From Oscillatoria acuminata PCC 6304 (GTDB lineage Bacteria > Cyanobacteriota > Cyanobacteriia > Cyanobacteriales > Laspinemataceae), in the NCBI RefSeq assembly GCF_000317105.1, contig NC_019693.1, forward strand, positions 6,077,227 through 6,141,226: 64,000 bases of DNA, given 5' to 3'. The notes beneath the pieces were generated by a model, which ran no database searches, was not told the origin of the DNA, and worked only from the letters and a program-made list of their open reading frames with translations. A program made the translations under genes and the position numbers. Positions within the stretch are counted from its first letter, which is position 1. Each line of letters starts with the position of its first letter. Below, one piece after another: positions 53,217 through 61,168 of the stretch.

Positions 53217-54449
53217 ATGAAAGCCGATTCAAATTCTCATACTGGAAGACTTGGAGTTGCCGGGACTCAATTGATATTTAAGCGATTAGGTTGGATTTTT
53301 CGTGAGCAACCGATAGAGGACTATGGCATTGATGCTCACGTTGAAGTGGTTGAAAATAATACAGCAACAGGTCAACTGATTGCACTCCAGATTAAGTCTG
53401 GGAAGAGTTGGTTTAAGGAAAAAGCTACTAATAGCTTTATTTTTCGTGGAAAAAGGGAGCATCTAGAATACTGGCAGAAGCATTCATTGCCTGTCATAGT
53501 TGTTTTATATGATGATGAAGGACAAGTTGCTTATTGGCAGTCAGTTAATAGCAGCAATGTGCAGAAGACTGATAAAGCCTGGAAACTTATTATACCTTTT
53601 GAGCAGCAGATTAACATTAAATCACTTGAAAAAATTAAAGATTTTAGTAAAAAACTAGTGGCCTCTGAAGCCTATACAATTCTTTCATTAAAGGATGTTA
53701 GTCATAGCGTAGCAAAAAGATATTCTGCAAACATTCTTCTAGGCAAGGAGTACACAAAACATGAGGTCATAGAAATTGCAAGAAAAATTACTGCTGAGCT
53801 AAAAGTAAGTGAATACTACAGAAACGACCAAGTGAAACTTCGATGGGAAGCGAAGGAAGCTCAAGTGATTTGGCTTTTTTTGTATCTTTCTCTAGATGAT
53901 GTGAGTTCTACCAAATGGATTTGTAGAACTCAGTGGATCAGTAAAATACTTTCTCCTGAAAATTCCCCCAGTAAACTAGATGGGGAGAGGATTGATGATG
54001 AAACTATTGTTGATTGGAATGAACAATATGGTAAACTTGAGAGTATTTTACCTTCTCATAAGCTAACGAAGGAAGACTATTTGGAAGCCATTAATGAAAT
54101 CTTATCTAGAACAAAACCCATTGTAAATCAGGCGATCAAATTGACGGATCAGTTGACCAACAACCCTGATGAAGCTAATTATCTAAATTTTATGTCAAAA
54201 ATAAATTCTACCATAGAAAAGTTGTATTTTCAGTCAACTAAGATTGGTTCAGCCCCAACTGAATGTAGTGATTTGAGCCAACGTTTTCAAAATGTAATGG
54301 CTTTTGCCCATAATATTGTTTTACCTTTTTCGGAGAAAAGTTTAGGAAATTGGGAGGGGAATAACAGAAGTTATTTAGTAAATCAAGCTATTAAAAACTA
54401 CCAAAAAGAATTCCAGCGTTTAGAATTTGAACTCGAAAAAATTCAGTAG
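53217..54449 (+). CDS. DUF4365 domain protein (nuclease-like)
   Basis: 410 residues. The N-terminal part matches DUF4365: GRLGVAGTQLIFKRLGWIFR, EDYGIDAHVEVVENN and GQLIALQIKSGKSWF, where Asp and QxK resemble the PD-(D/E)XK nuclease core. The remaining about 280 residues are helical and I do not recognise them. DUF4365 proteins often occur with defence genes; a DNA-cutting role is inference. The gene is AT-rich and sits alone between the miaB terminator and the MITE/intron. Confidence 0.75.
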   Translation: MKADSNSHTGRLGVAGTQLIFKRLGWIFREQPIEDYGIDAHVEVVENNTATGQLIALQIKSGKSWFKEKATNSFIFRGKREHLEYWQKHSLPVIVVLYDDEGQVAYWQSVNSSNVQKTDKAWKLIIPFEQQINIKSLEKIKDFSKKLVASEAYTILSLKDVSHSVAKRYSANILLGKEYTKHEVIEIARKITAELKVSEYYRNDQVKLRWEAKEAQVIWLFLYLSLDDVSSTKWICRTQWISKILSPENSPSKLDGERIDDETIVDWNEQYGKLESILPSHKLTKEDYLEAINEILSRTKPIVNQAIKLTDQLTNNPDEANYLNFMSKINSTIEKLYFQSTKIGSAPTECSDLSQRFQNVMAFAHNIVLPFSEKSLGNWEGNNRSYLVNQAIKNYQKEFQRLEFELEKIQ

Positions 54450-54823
54450 TAGCTTAATATCTTTATATGCGGGTGAATCAGTTGACGTAGACCTATCCCT
54501 TTTTTGTCATTGTCGGAAATGGTGATCGCTCTATCCCATATCAGGATAGCCCTGGGCAAATCTGACTAGATTTTTGAATTAGTGTTAGGAAAAACCGTTA
54601 GGAAAAACCGTGGGGATCACTGACCCTGTAAGAGTTCTAGAATTCAGTCAAAGTAAGGCTTTTCTGAGTGTGACAAAAGAGGGATAACCTGAGTCCCGAG
54701 GGTGATTCATGACTTGCTCGCTTTTACAACAGTCACGATGTCCTACAGACTTGCTGATACTCCATTCGGTTATCAAAGGTCTATAAAAACTAGCCCTGTC
54801 AAGGTGGTAAATTTAATGACGAA

Positions 54824-57348
54824 GTGCGAAACGTTTGGGAGTGAAATAAGGCTGAAATGCCTGAAATAACCCCCAGTGAGGCTTTAACCCCCCCTTGGGT
54901 TAGATAAAGGGACTCGTCCCAGATGACCTCATAACTGTCTATGCGTGTCCAAATGAGTTACCAATTTGGTACTCAAGGTAGGACGGCACAGGGTTCTGAT
55001 GAGTAGTGCAATAATTTGTTGGCAACACTTTTCAGGTGCAACGGCGATAGCCACCCCCAGTTTTAGGAGTCACGACCCTAGGATTGAAGCGGGGAACGGA
55101 AGGCTCTAAGAGGTAGCCCAACACCACAATAGAGACCACTGCCAATCGCTCATGGCTAAGGAAACTGAATGTCCGGCTTGAACTCTCGTAAAAAATGAGC
55201 AGTGAAATGGGATGAAACACTGCATCCAAAAAGGATACGTGGAAAGGTAGAGGCTTTTCGTATTCCTCTACACAAACCCTCAATTCCACCGGGAGATAGG
55301 ACAAGCCTAAAAGCGAATCACCCACATAGACGGAACGTTATAACCCCTCAGATGCTCTTAGTAATTGGTCGATTACCTAAGTAGTGATAAGTGTAAGCGT
55401 CAGCACTGAGGGGGTGAGATGTAACCCGAAGCAAAACGCCATTCGGTAATGGAATGGATAGGCTAACAGGTTACGGTTTAGATGCAAGGAAAGGATGACA
55501 GTAGCAATGAATACGGTTAAAACGAGTTTAAAGACTACGGAAACATGGAACGCAATTCCTTGGACAAAAGTTCAAAGAAAAGTATTTAAGTTGCAAAAAC
55601 GTATTTTCCAAGCGGCTAAATCGGGACAGGATGCCAAAGCAAGAAGGTTGCAAAAACTTCTAACTTCATCATACTACGCTAGGCTCTTAGCGGTCAGGAA
55701 AGTGACCCAAGATAACCAAGGCAAGAAGACGGCAGGGATAGATGGTGTAAAATCCTTAAAACCCAAACAACGTCTCGAACTTGCTAAGGACCTTGGTAAA
55801 CACTCTAAAGCCAAAGCACTCAGAAGGGTTTGGATTCCCAAACCAGGACGTGATGAAAAGCGCCCATTGGGTATCCCAATCATTAGAGATAGAGCCGAGC
55901 AAGCCTTGGTTAAACAAGCCTTAGAACCCGAATGGGAAGCTAGGTTTGAAGGGACGAGCTATGGGTTTCGACCCGGACGCTCTGCTCACGACGCAATAGG
56001 TCGTATCTACGCATCCATAAATCAGGGCAGTTACTATGTCCTAGATGCAGATATAACCAAATGCTTCGACAAGATTAACCATGAATACCTACTGTCCAAA
56101 TTAGATTGTTGTTTACAACACCGTCGCCAAATCAAACAATGGTTAAAGGCAGGGGTAGTGGATAATGGCATATTTGAGGATACTGAAAGCGGGACACCTC
56201 AAGGAGGGGTAATAAGTCCACTCCTGGCCAACATTGCATTGGATGGAATGGCCAGGTTAATCGAAGAACTGTATCCAAAAAGGAAAGGTCAGAAAGTCAA
56301 GGCCACCTTAATCAGATATGCTGATGATTTCGTAGTAATCTCACCAGAGATTGAAATCATCAATCAATGCAAGATAGCTTTGGAAAACTGGCTAAAGTTT
56401 GTAGGACTTGAGCTTAAACCTGAAAAGACCAAAATATGCCACACACTTAGAGAAATCGAAGTAAATGGAGAAAAGGTCACACCAGGATTTGATTTTCTCG
56501 GATTTACCATCAGGCAATATCCAGTAGGTAAATACAAGTCCGGGAAAACAGGAGGCGCAAACAGCAGACTAATCGGGCATAAAACCCATATCAAGCCAAG
56601 CGCCAAAGCAATCAAAGCCCACAGTGAAGCGCTAAAGGGTGTCATCAAAAATCATAAAACTGCACCCCAAGCGGCTCTGATAAGTAGACTAAACCCAATC
56701 ATCAGAGGGTGGAGTAATTACTACTCAGGAGTAGTTTCAATGGAAACCTTCAACCAAATGGACCATAATATTTGGCAACAATTGAGGGCATGGACAGTAT
56801 CAAGATGCGGTCAGGCAAACCTTGAAAAGCTGAGAAAATATTTCCATAAGGTCACGGTTAAAATCGGAAACGGAAAGGAAAGAAATGAGAAGTGGCTGTT
56901 TCAAGCAAAAGACGGATTAAGTCTCTGGAAACACTCCTATACTCAAATTACAAGGCATACATTGGTCAAGCCAGAAGCATCCCCGTATGACGGAAATTGG
57001 AGTTATTGGGCAACTAGAAGAGGAACCTCATTAGAAGTTCCAATGCGAGTAGCAAAATTGCTTAAAAAGCACTCAGGCCGATGTTCACGTTGCGGACAAT
57101 ATTTCGCAATGGAAGACTTGATGGAGGTTGACCACATCCAGCCACTCTCAATGGGAGGTAAAGATGAATACCGAAATCTACAGTTATTGCATCGGCACTG
57201 TCACGATAAAAAGACGGCTGAAGATATGCAGAACGTCAAGTCGTACCAATGACAATGGGCGTCTAAACTAGGAGCCGGATGAGGTGAAAGTCTCATGTCC
57301 GGTTCTGAATGGGAGGGGATGGAGGTGACTCCATTCTCGACCCCTAAT
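54824..57348 (+). mobile_element. Group II intron with intron-encoded protein
   Basis: It starts at GTGCGAAACG, a usual group II 5' end, and ends near CCCCTAAT after domain VI. Domain V is visible at 57272-57307 (GAGCCGGATGAGG ... CATGTCCGGTTCTG) with a GGTGAAAGTC core, and domain VI follows (GGGGATGGAGG ... CTCCATTCTCGACCCC). The open frame of the RT lies in domain IV. The exact 3' end may be a few bases off. Exon remnants on either side match MITE copy 1 with the intron removed. Confidence 0.88.
55495..57252 (+). CDS. ltrA: Group II intron-encoded reverse transcriptase/maturase with HNH endonuclease
   Basis: 585 residues starting MTVAMNTVKTSLKTTETWN. RT motifs: AGIDGVKSLKPKQR, RPLGIPIIRDRAEQALVKQA, GFRPGRSAHDAIGRIYASIN, GTPQGGVISPLLANIALDGM and the active-site IRYADDFVVIS. 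A maturase (X) domain follows (LISRLNPIIRGWSNYYSGVV), and the C-terminus has a Cys-rich HNH nuclease (CSRCGQYFAMEDLMEVDHIQ ... LLHRHCHDKKTAED). It splices the intron and reinserts it by target-primed reverse transcription. It looks full length and active. Confidence 0.97.
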   Translation: MTVAMNTVKTSLKTTETWNAIPWTKVQRKVFKLQKRIFQAAKSGQDAKARRLQKLLTSSYYARLLAVRKVTQDNQGKKTAGIDGVKSLKPKQRLELAKDLGKHSKAKALRRVWIPKPGRDEKRPLGIPIIRDRAEQALVKQALEPEWEARFEGTSYGFRPGRSAHDAIGRIYASINQGSYYVLDADITKCFDKINHEYLLSKLDCCLQHRRQIKQWLKAGVVDNGIFEDTESGTPQGGVISPLLANIALDGMARLIEELYPKRKGQKVKATLIRYADDFVVISPEIEIINQCKIALENWLKFVGLELKPEKTKICHTLREIEVNGEKVTPGFDFLGFTIRQYPVGKYKSGKTGGANSRLIGHKTHIKPSAKAIKAHSEALKGVIKNHKTAPQAALISRLNPIIRGWSNYYSGVVSMETFNQMDHNIWQQLRAWTVSRCGQANLEKLRKYFHKVTVKIGNGKERNEKWLFQAKDGLSLWKHSYTQITRHTLVKPEASPYDGNWSYWATRRGTSLEVPMRVAKLLKKHSGRCSRCGQYFAMEDLMEVDHIQPLSMGGKDEYRNLQLLHRHCHDKKTAEDMQNVKSYQ

Positions 57349-57451
57349 AAATCAGGGTTTCTTGTAGGGGCGTATTGCATACGCCCTAAAGAGGGCGTAT
57401 GCAATACGCCCCTACAATCTACACACCTTGACAGGGCTAGTCTATAAAAAC

Positions 57452-57934
57452 CCATACCTTCAAGGGTGGAGGCTCACAGGACAGAGTCTCTCCTGCGCGA
57501 GCTAAAAGCGAAAATCGACTTTTAACAACTGGATTTGGTTATGACCCGAGGGGTTGTCAAAAACTGAGGGGATTGGTTATAGTTTAAAAGGGTCGGTTTC
57601 CACTCTGACCCCTCACTTGTATCGGTACTCTTACCCTTAAGAACATAGGTAGTCATAAATATGTAATGATGCGGTTAAACTACTAATAGAAATATCCTTA
57701 TTTTATAAAAATAAAAGCCAAATTATTGTGCTTTAATAAGCTAGTCTTATAAAAAATATTTTAACTTTAAATATTTTTCGGTAATGGAAAATGTTAAATT
57801 AAAGCCATAAATATAAATTTGTAATTGTTCAGCCAGACCCACGGTTGGTTCTTGACGGGTTAACCATAACGTCTCGTCTTCATCCCACCAGCGCAACCCA
57901 CACCATCGTTGATCATGCAGTCGTCATTTTCGTC
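57452..57934. other. Intergenic region after the intron
   Basis: No gene seen. AT-rich in the middle (57650-57810). The beginning resembles other repeat-associated DNA (CTTCAAGGGTGGAGGCTCACA). Together with 57935-58083 the whole gene-free space is about 630 bp. Confidence 0.5.
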
Positions 57935-58032
57935 CCTCAACCCACTTTGGTTTAAGGGTTATCGCCACTGCGATGAGCTATAGAGAACCCCGGTCAAAAA
58001 CCCGGGGTTCTTTAGGTTGAAAGGGGGGATAT
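57935..58032 (+). repeat. miaB 3' end and terminator, copy 2 of a diverged direct repeat
   Basis: It begins CCTCAACCCACTTTGGTTTAA (reads PQPTLV-stop in one frame, as at the miaB end), then AAGGGTTATCGCC, the stem GAACCCCGG-TCAAAAACC-CCGGGGTTC (57985-58010) with TTT, and AGGTTGAAAGGGGGGATAT. It sits upstream of nothing on the plus strand; no miaB-like frame precedes it. Confidence 0.7.
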
Positions 58033-58083
58033 CCCGCTTCTGTTTTCCAGACTTATCAGTACCAGATTTGGGATAAATCCTGC

Positions 58084-59202
58084 TCACATTAGCTTCAAAA
58101 GCTGCCCCATTTCAGTAGCTGCATCGAGAAAGGGGAGCTTTTGGAGACGACGATAGCGCTCTTGAGGATTCTGCATTTGGGAGTAACTAATGAGCTTTTG
58201 ACTAAATTCCAATAGGTAATAAAACAGCAATTGGAACTCGAAGGCTTCAGGGGGTTGCTCGAACCGTTGAGCATAGATCTGGCGAATGGCGTTGTGAATT
58301 TCACTGCCAACACTAAAAGAGATAATAAAACGAGCGAACTCTGCAACAATGGGATGGGTGCCCCAGGTTTCCCAATCGAGTAAAATAAACTCTCCTGTGG
58401 GGGTAACACCGACATTATTTATACACATATCCCCATGACAAATACTGAAGGGAACATCGACCTCGTAAGTTGAGAAGTGATCAACGAGTTGACGAAAGGT
58501 ATCAGCTTGTGCAGATTTTATTTCAGCCATTGCTGGACTGGTTAATGCCTGATGGAACAGCAGATCTGGCGTAGTTTTAAAGGCTGTTGAAAGCGGTTGC
58601 CATTCAACGGTTTCATACCACTTCATCAAAAGGGGGGTAAACTGGTCTTTCATCCTTTGGCGATCGCGATCGATCTGAGGATTTATGGGTTGACAGGAAA
58701 CTCGTTCTTCGAGGCAATAAGCAACTCCTGCTTCTTCCCCAAAAGCCAGAACCTTGGGTGTTTTAATAGAATCCCCTAATTTTTTCTGGATATCGTCTCT
58801 TCCCAGCTTCTCCCGTTCCCACCAGGTGGGTGGTAACGGATTAGTGGTTGCTGAAGAAGCTGTTTGAGGAGCTTGACGGGCTTTAAGGGTGACATTGGGA
58901 TAGAAAATTCTGACCCCTTTATTAATCTGACAGAGGCGAATAGAATTAGCACTGGTCTGGATTTTAAGTCCCTTTCCCAGACAACTTTTTGCAGCAGCAA
59001 CCAGCCGATTTTTCCTGTCCCCGGTCTTAGTGAAGCCCCGTAAAATTTGGGGAATATTTCCCGAACTAGCGGGAAGCCAGTATTGTTCGCCAGAGTGCAA
59101 AAAAATGCGAAGTGGTGGGGAAATATCCGGTAGTAGCTTCTGCTCCAGGGTAGGTAAAGCGGATATTAACCAATCATAATCGGGTAGTGTGGGATTAGGC
59201 AA
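58084..59202 (-). CDS. Aminoglycoside-phosphotransferase-like kinase
   Basis: 372 residues from a TTG preceded by GAGGTG. The kinase-like catalytic loop is visible as FSICHGDMCINNVGVTPTGE (HGD-x4-N) and the metal-binding FILLDWETWGTHPIVAEFAR (DWE). The N-terminal region has SANSIRLCQINKGVRIFYP. APH-fold enzymes phosphorylate antibiotics, choline, homoserine, or small metabolites; the substrate here is unknown. It is divergent from the small frame at 59243. Confidence 0.75.
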   Translation of the reverse strand: MPNPTLPDYDWLISALPTLEQKLLPDISPPLRIFLHSGEQYWLPASSGNIPQILRGFTKTGDRKNRLVAAAKSCLGKGLKIQTSANSIRLCQINKGVRIFYPNVTLKARQAPQTASSATTNPLPPTWWEREKLGRDDIQKKLGDSIKTPKVLAFGEEAGVAYCLEERVSCQPINPQIDRDRQRMKDQFTPLLMKWYETVEWQPLSTAFKTTPDLLFHQALTSPAMAEIKSAQADTFRQLVDHFSTYEVDVPFSICHGDMCINNVGVTPTGEFILLDWETWGTHPIVAEFARFIISFSVGSEIHNAIRQIYAQRFEQPPEAFEFQLLFYYLLEFSQKLISYSQMQNPQERYRRLQKLPFLDAATEMGQLLKLM

Positions 59203-59242
59203 ATTTTTTCACCTCTATTTGATAGTGGGATTGGATAGAGAT

Positions 59243-59431
59243 ATGGACCAACAGGAATGCGAGCAAACGCCCAGTTTATGGGGTGACCTTGCTGCAAAAT
59301 GCAAAAAAATGAACGGGATCAACGCTTTGAATGAAGCCTTAGTGAGTCAAGGATTATATTTTCCAGGATTAGTAGGACGAAAAGCCCGCTTGCACCAAAT
59401 AATGGCGATCGGCAGACTCTCACTGAGTTAA
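59243..59431 (+). CDS. Small hypothetical protein
   Basis: 62 residues from ATG at 59243 (MDQQECEQTPSLWGDLAAKC ... LVGRKARLHQIMAIGRLSL). No family recognised. Divergent from the kinase gene by 40 bp. Low certainty; it could be noise. Confidence 0.3.
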   Translation: MDQQECEQTPSLWGDLAAKCKKMNGINALNEALVSQGLYFPGLVGRKARLHQIMAIGRLSLS

Positions 59432-59579
59432 GTTTTCTTTTGTCATCACCTCGAAATAAAAAGACAGTTTATATCGAGCATCAAAAGGTGCGAGATGCTC
59501 CAATCCCTTCTCAATCCAGGTCAAATCGAGTACAATAAACACTCAATCCAGTTCGGTTTGTGAGAGGATGGGTTAGCTG

Positions 59580-60362
59580 ATGTTAATTGACGTTCTAATG
59601 TTATTTGCCAGTGCTGGATTAGGAGTCGCCGCGACGGAATGTCGTGAATGGGCCCAGCGCAAAGCTGGGGAACGCAATCATGATATTGAGCAAGCACTGC
59701 TCAAAGCGCATCAGCGCAGCTTAAAAGATATTCGCACCTATTGTCAAAAATCACCCGAATGGGACCGATATCATTTGGTGATCATAACCCAAGTTAAGAA
59801 AATTACTACTGATTTTAAATAAATCTTAACCATAGTCCAGGAGGGAGAGCCAGAGGGAGTTGAGGGGAGTTTGCAGCTACCCCAACAGCAGGCGATCGCT
59901 CAGAACTTGATGCAGCGCCTAGAAAAGGGACACCAGTGGTTGCGAGAAGCCCCTCCCGTCTTACAGAGAGCCTTTCAGCATTTATATCTCCCCGGATTGG
60001 TGCATTATTTTCGCCTGGAAATCAAGCATAATCCCGTGGTGTTTAATACCTTAACCTACGATTTGCTCACCCAAATCCGAGGAGGGGTCAGCCAGACTAA
60101 CGAGGAACTCCAGCCAATTCGGACCAGACTCGATGAAGGAGTGGATACCTTTATCGCCTCTTGTCAGGGGTTAGAGGAACAGTTTAATCAATTTCTGAAC
60201 ACCTTAAAAGGGACTCCTCCAGTGCCAGCGGATTTTGCCACTTTTATTGAGGAAAAACCCCAGGAATTTTTTGGCAGAGAATTTGTATTTGAGGCCATTC
60301 AGCAATTTTGCCAGAACCAAGCCAATGGTTATTTTATCGTAGAAAGGGAATTTAATACATAG
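59580..60362 (+). pseudogene. N-terminal remnant of a STAND/NACHT-type gene with an in-frame stop
   Basis: One frame runs from 59580 (MLIDVLMLFASAGLGVAATE) through a single TAA (59820-59822) to 60362. After the stop it continues in the same frame as ILTIVQEGEPEGVEGSLQ, into coiled-coil-like helices (GGVSQTNEELQPIRTRLDE), then FFGREFVFEAIQQFCQNQAN-GYFIVE. In related cyanobacterial proteins that last segment leads into a P-loop (GDPGxGK), but here the match stops just there and the frame closes. The likely C-terminal half is the WD40 gene at 61169. The TAA may replace CAA. Confidence 0.55.
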
Positions 60363-60382
60363 TCATGGTGGAATAAAAATGA

Positions 60383-60830
60383 TCACCAGTATTCTAAAGA
60401 GAGTGGCTTCACCGCTTGCATCCGTTGAAAATCGCTGTCCCTAGAAACAATTGTGAGTGGGTTGCGTAAGGCGATCGCAGCAATCCACCAGTCATTTTCC
60501 CCAATTCCTAAATTTTCAATCCTTGTCTTCCTGCGCTTCTTTTTATCTTGAAGGCCAAAATGTTCTAAGATTTCCGCCTTAAATTGAGCGTAAATATCGG
60601 CGGTTCCTTCATCAAATAAAATAAATTTTAATATCTTGTAGAAACAATTTAACCTTCGCCAAGTTTTTGGTTTTCTGCTCAGACTTATACGCCATATAAA
60701 GCAGTTCGGCTTGCACAATCACGCAAGTCGCAACTTGCGCTTCCCCAACTTCAACAATGCGGTTGATGACGGTTGAATCTCCCTGAATAACGCGGCTACA
60801 GGCGTTGGTATCTAGCAGATACCCCCTTAA
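60383..60830 (-). pseudogene. VapC-like PIN toxin with a +1 frameshift
   Basis: The first part reads RGYLLDTNACSRVIQGDS (first catalytic Asp in LLDTN) up to KLFLQDIKIYFI, then stops. The second part, one frame away, reads FDEGTADIYAQFKAEIL ... NDWWIAAIALRNPLTIVSRD (later Asp residues) up to the end EYW. One extra T in a TTTT run at 60618-60621 explains the shift. No ATG start is present at the 5' end, and the partner antitoxin overlaps it. I infer an inactive VapC. Confidence 0.75.
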
Positions 60831-61078
60831 AACTCCAGAGGGCCACGAGTCTCATAAACCATTTGTAGACAATCCTCCAGGTCATCACCGGACCAAGTTC
60901 CGGCGTGTCTGAGTAAAGAGCGACCGGAAGCGGGACGAAAGCGGGGAGGATGGTCTGGAGATGGGGACTGGGGTGGGCCAGAAAGAACAGTCACCCGCAC
61001 TTGGCATCCAGCTAAGGTATCGGAATGGCTGACAATTTCTTCCCAAGTCCCCTCGATTTCTAGCCCTTTCGCTGTCAT
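60827..61078 (-). CDS. Antitoxin-like partner of the VapC remnant
   Basis: 83 residues starting MTAKGLEIEGTWEEIVSHSD, with beta-like AGCQVRVTVLSGPP and a C-terminal helix (DDLEDCLQMVYETRGPLEF). The start and overlap with the PIN gene fit a VapB-type antitoxin of the type seen in cyanobacteria. It looks intact, so it may still be expressed. Confidence 0.55.
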   Translation of the reverse strand: MTAKGLEIEGTWEEIVSHSDTLAGCQVRVTVLSGPPQSPSPDHPPRFRPASGRSLLRHAGTWSGDDLEDCLQMVYETRGPLEF

Positions 61079-61168
61079 ACAATTTCCTCCTCAATATTGC
61101 GATTAAATTCATTATAGTAGGGACTAAGACCAGATGCCCTATCCTACTTCAACCCCTAGCTATGACTT

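Larger units (their letters stand above)
54791..57439. mobile_element. MITE family A, copy 3, interrupted by a group II intron
   Basis: It starts TAGCCCTGTCAAGGTGGTAA and ends CACCTTGACAGGGCTA. Both sides carry the same 12 bp, GTCTATAAAAAC (54779-54790 and 57440-57451). Without the intron the element would be about 124 bp: one GGGGCGTATTGCATACGCCC foldback unit and its inverted copy, with no tandem expansion. The intron occupies 54824-57348. Confidence 0.9.
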
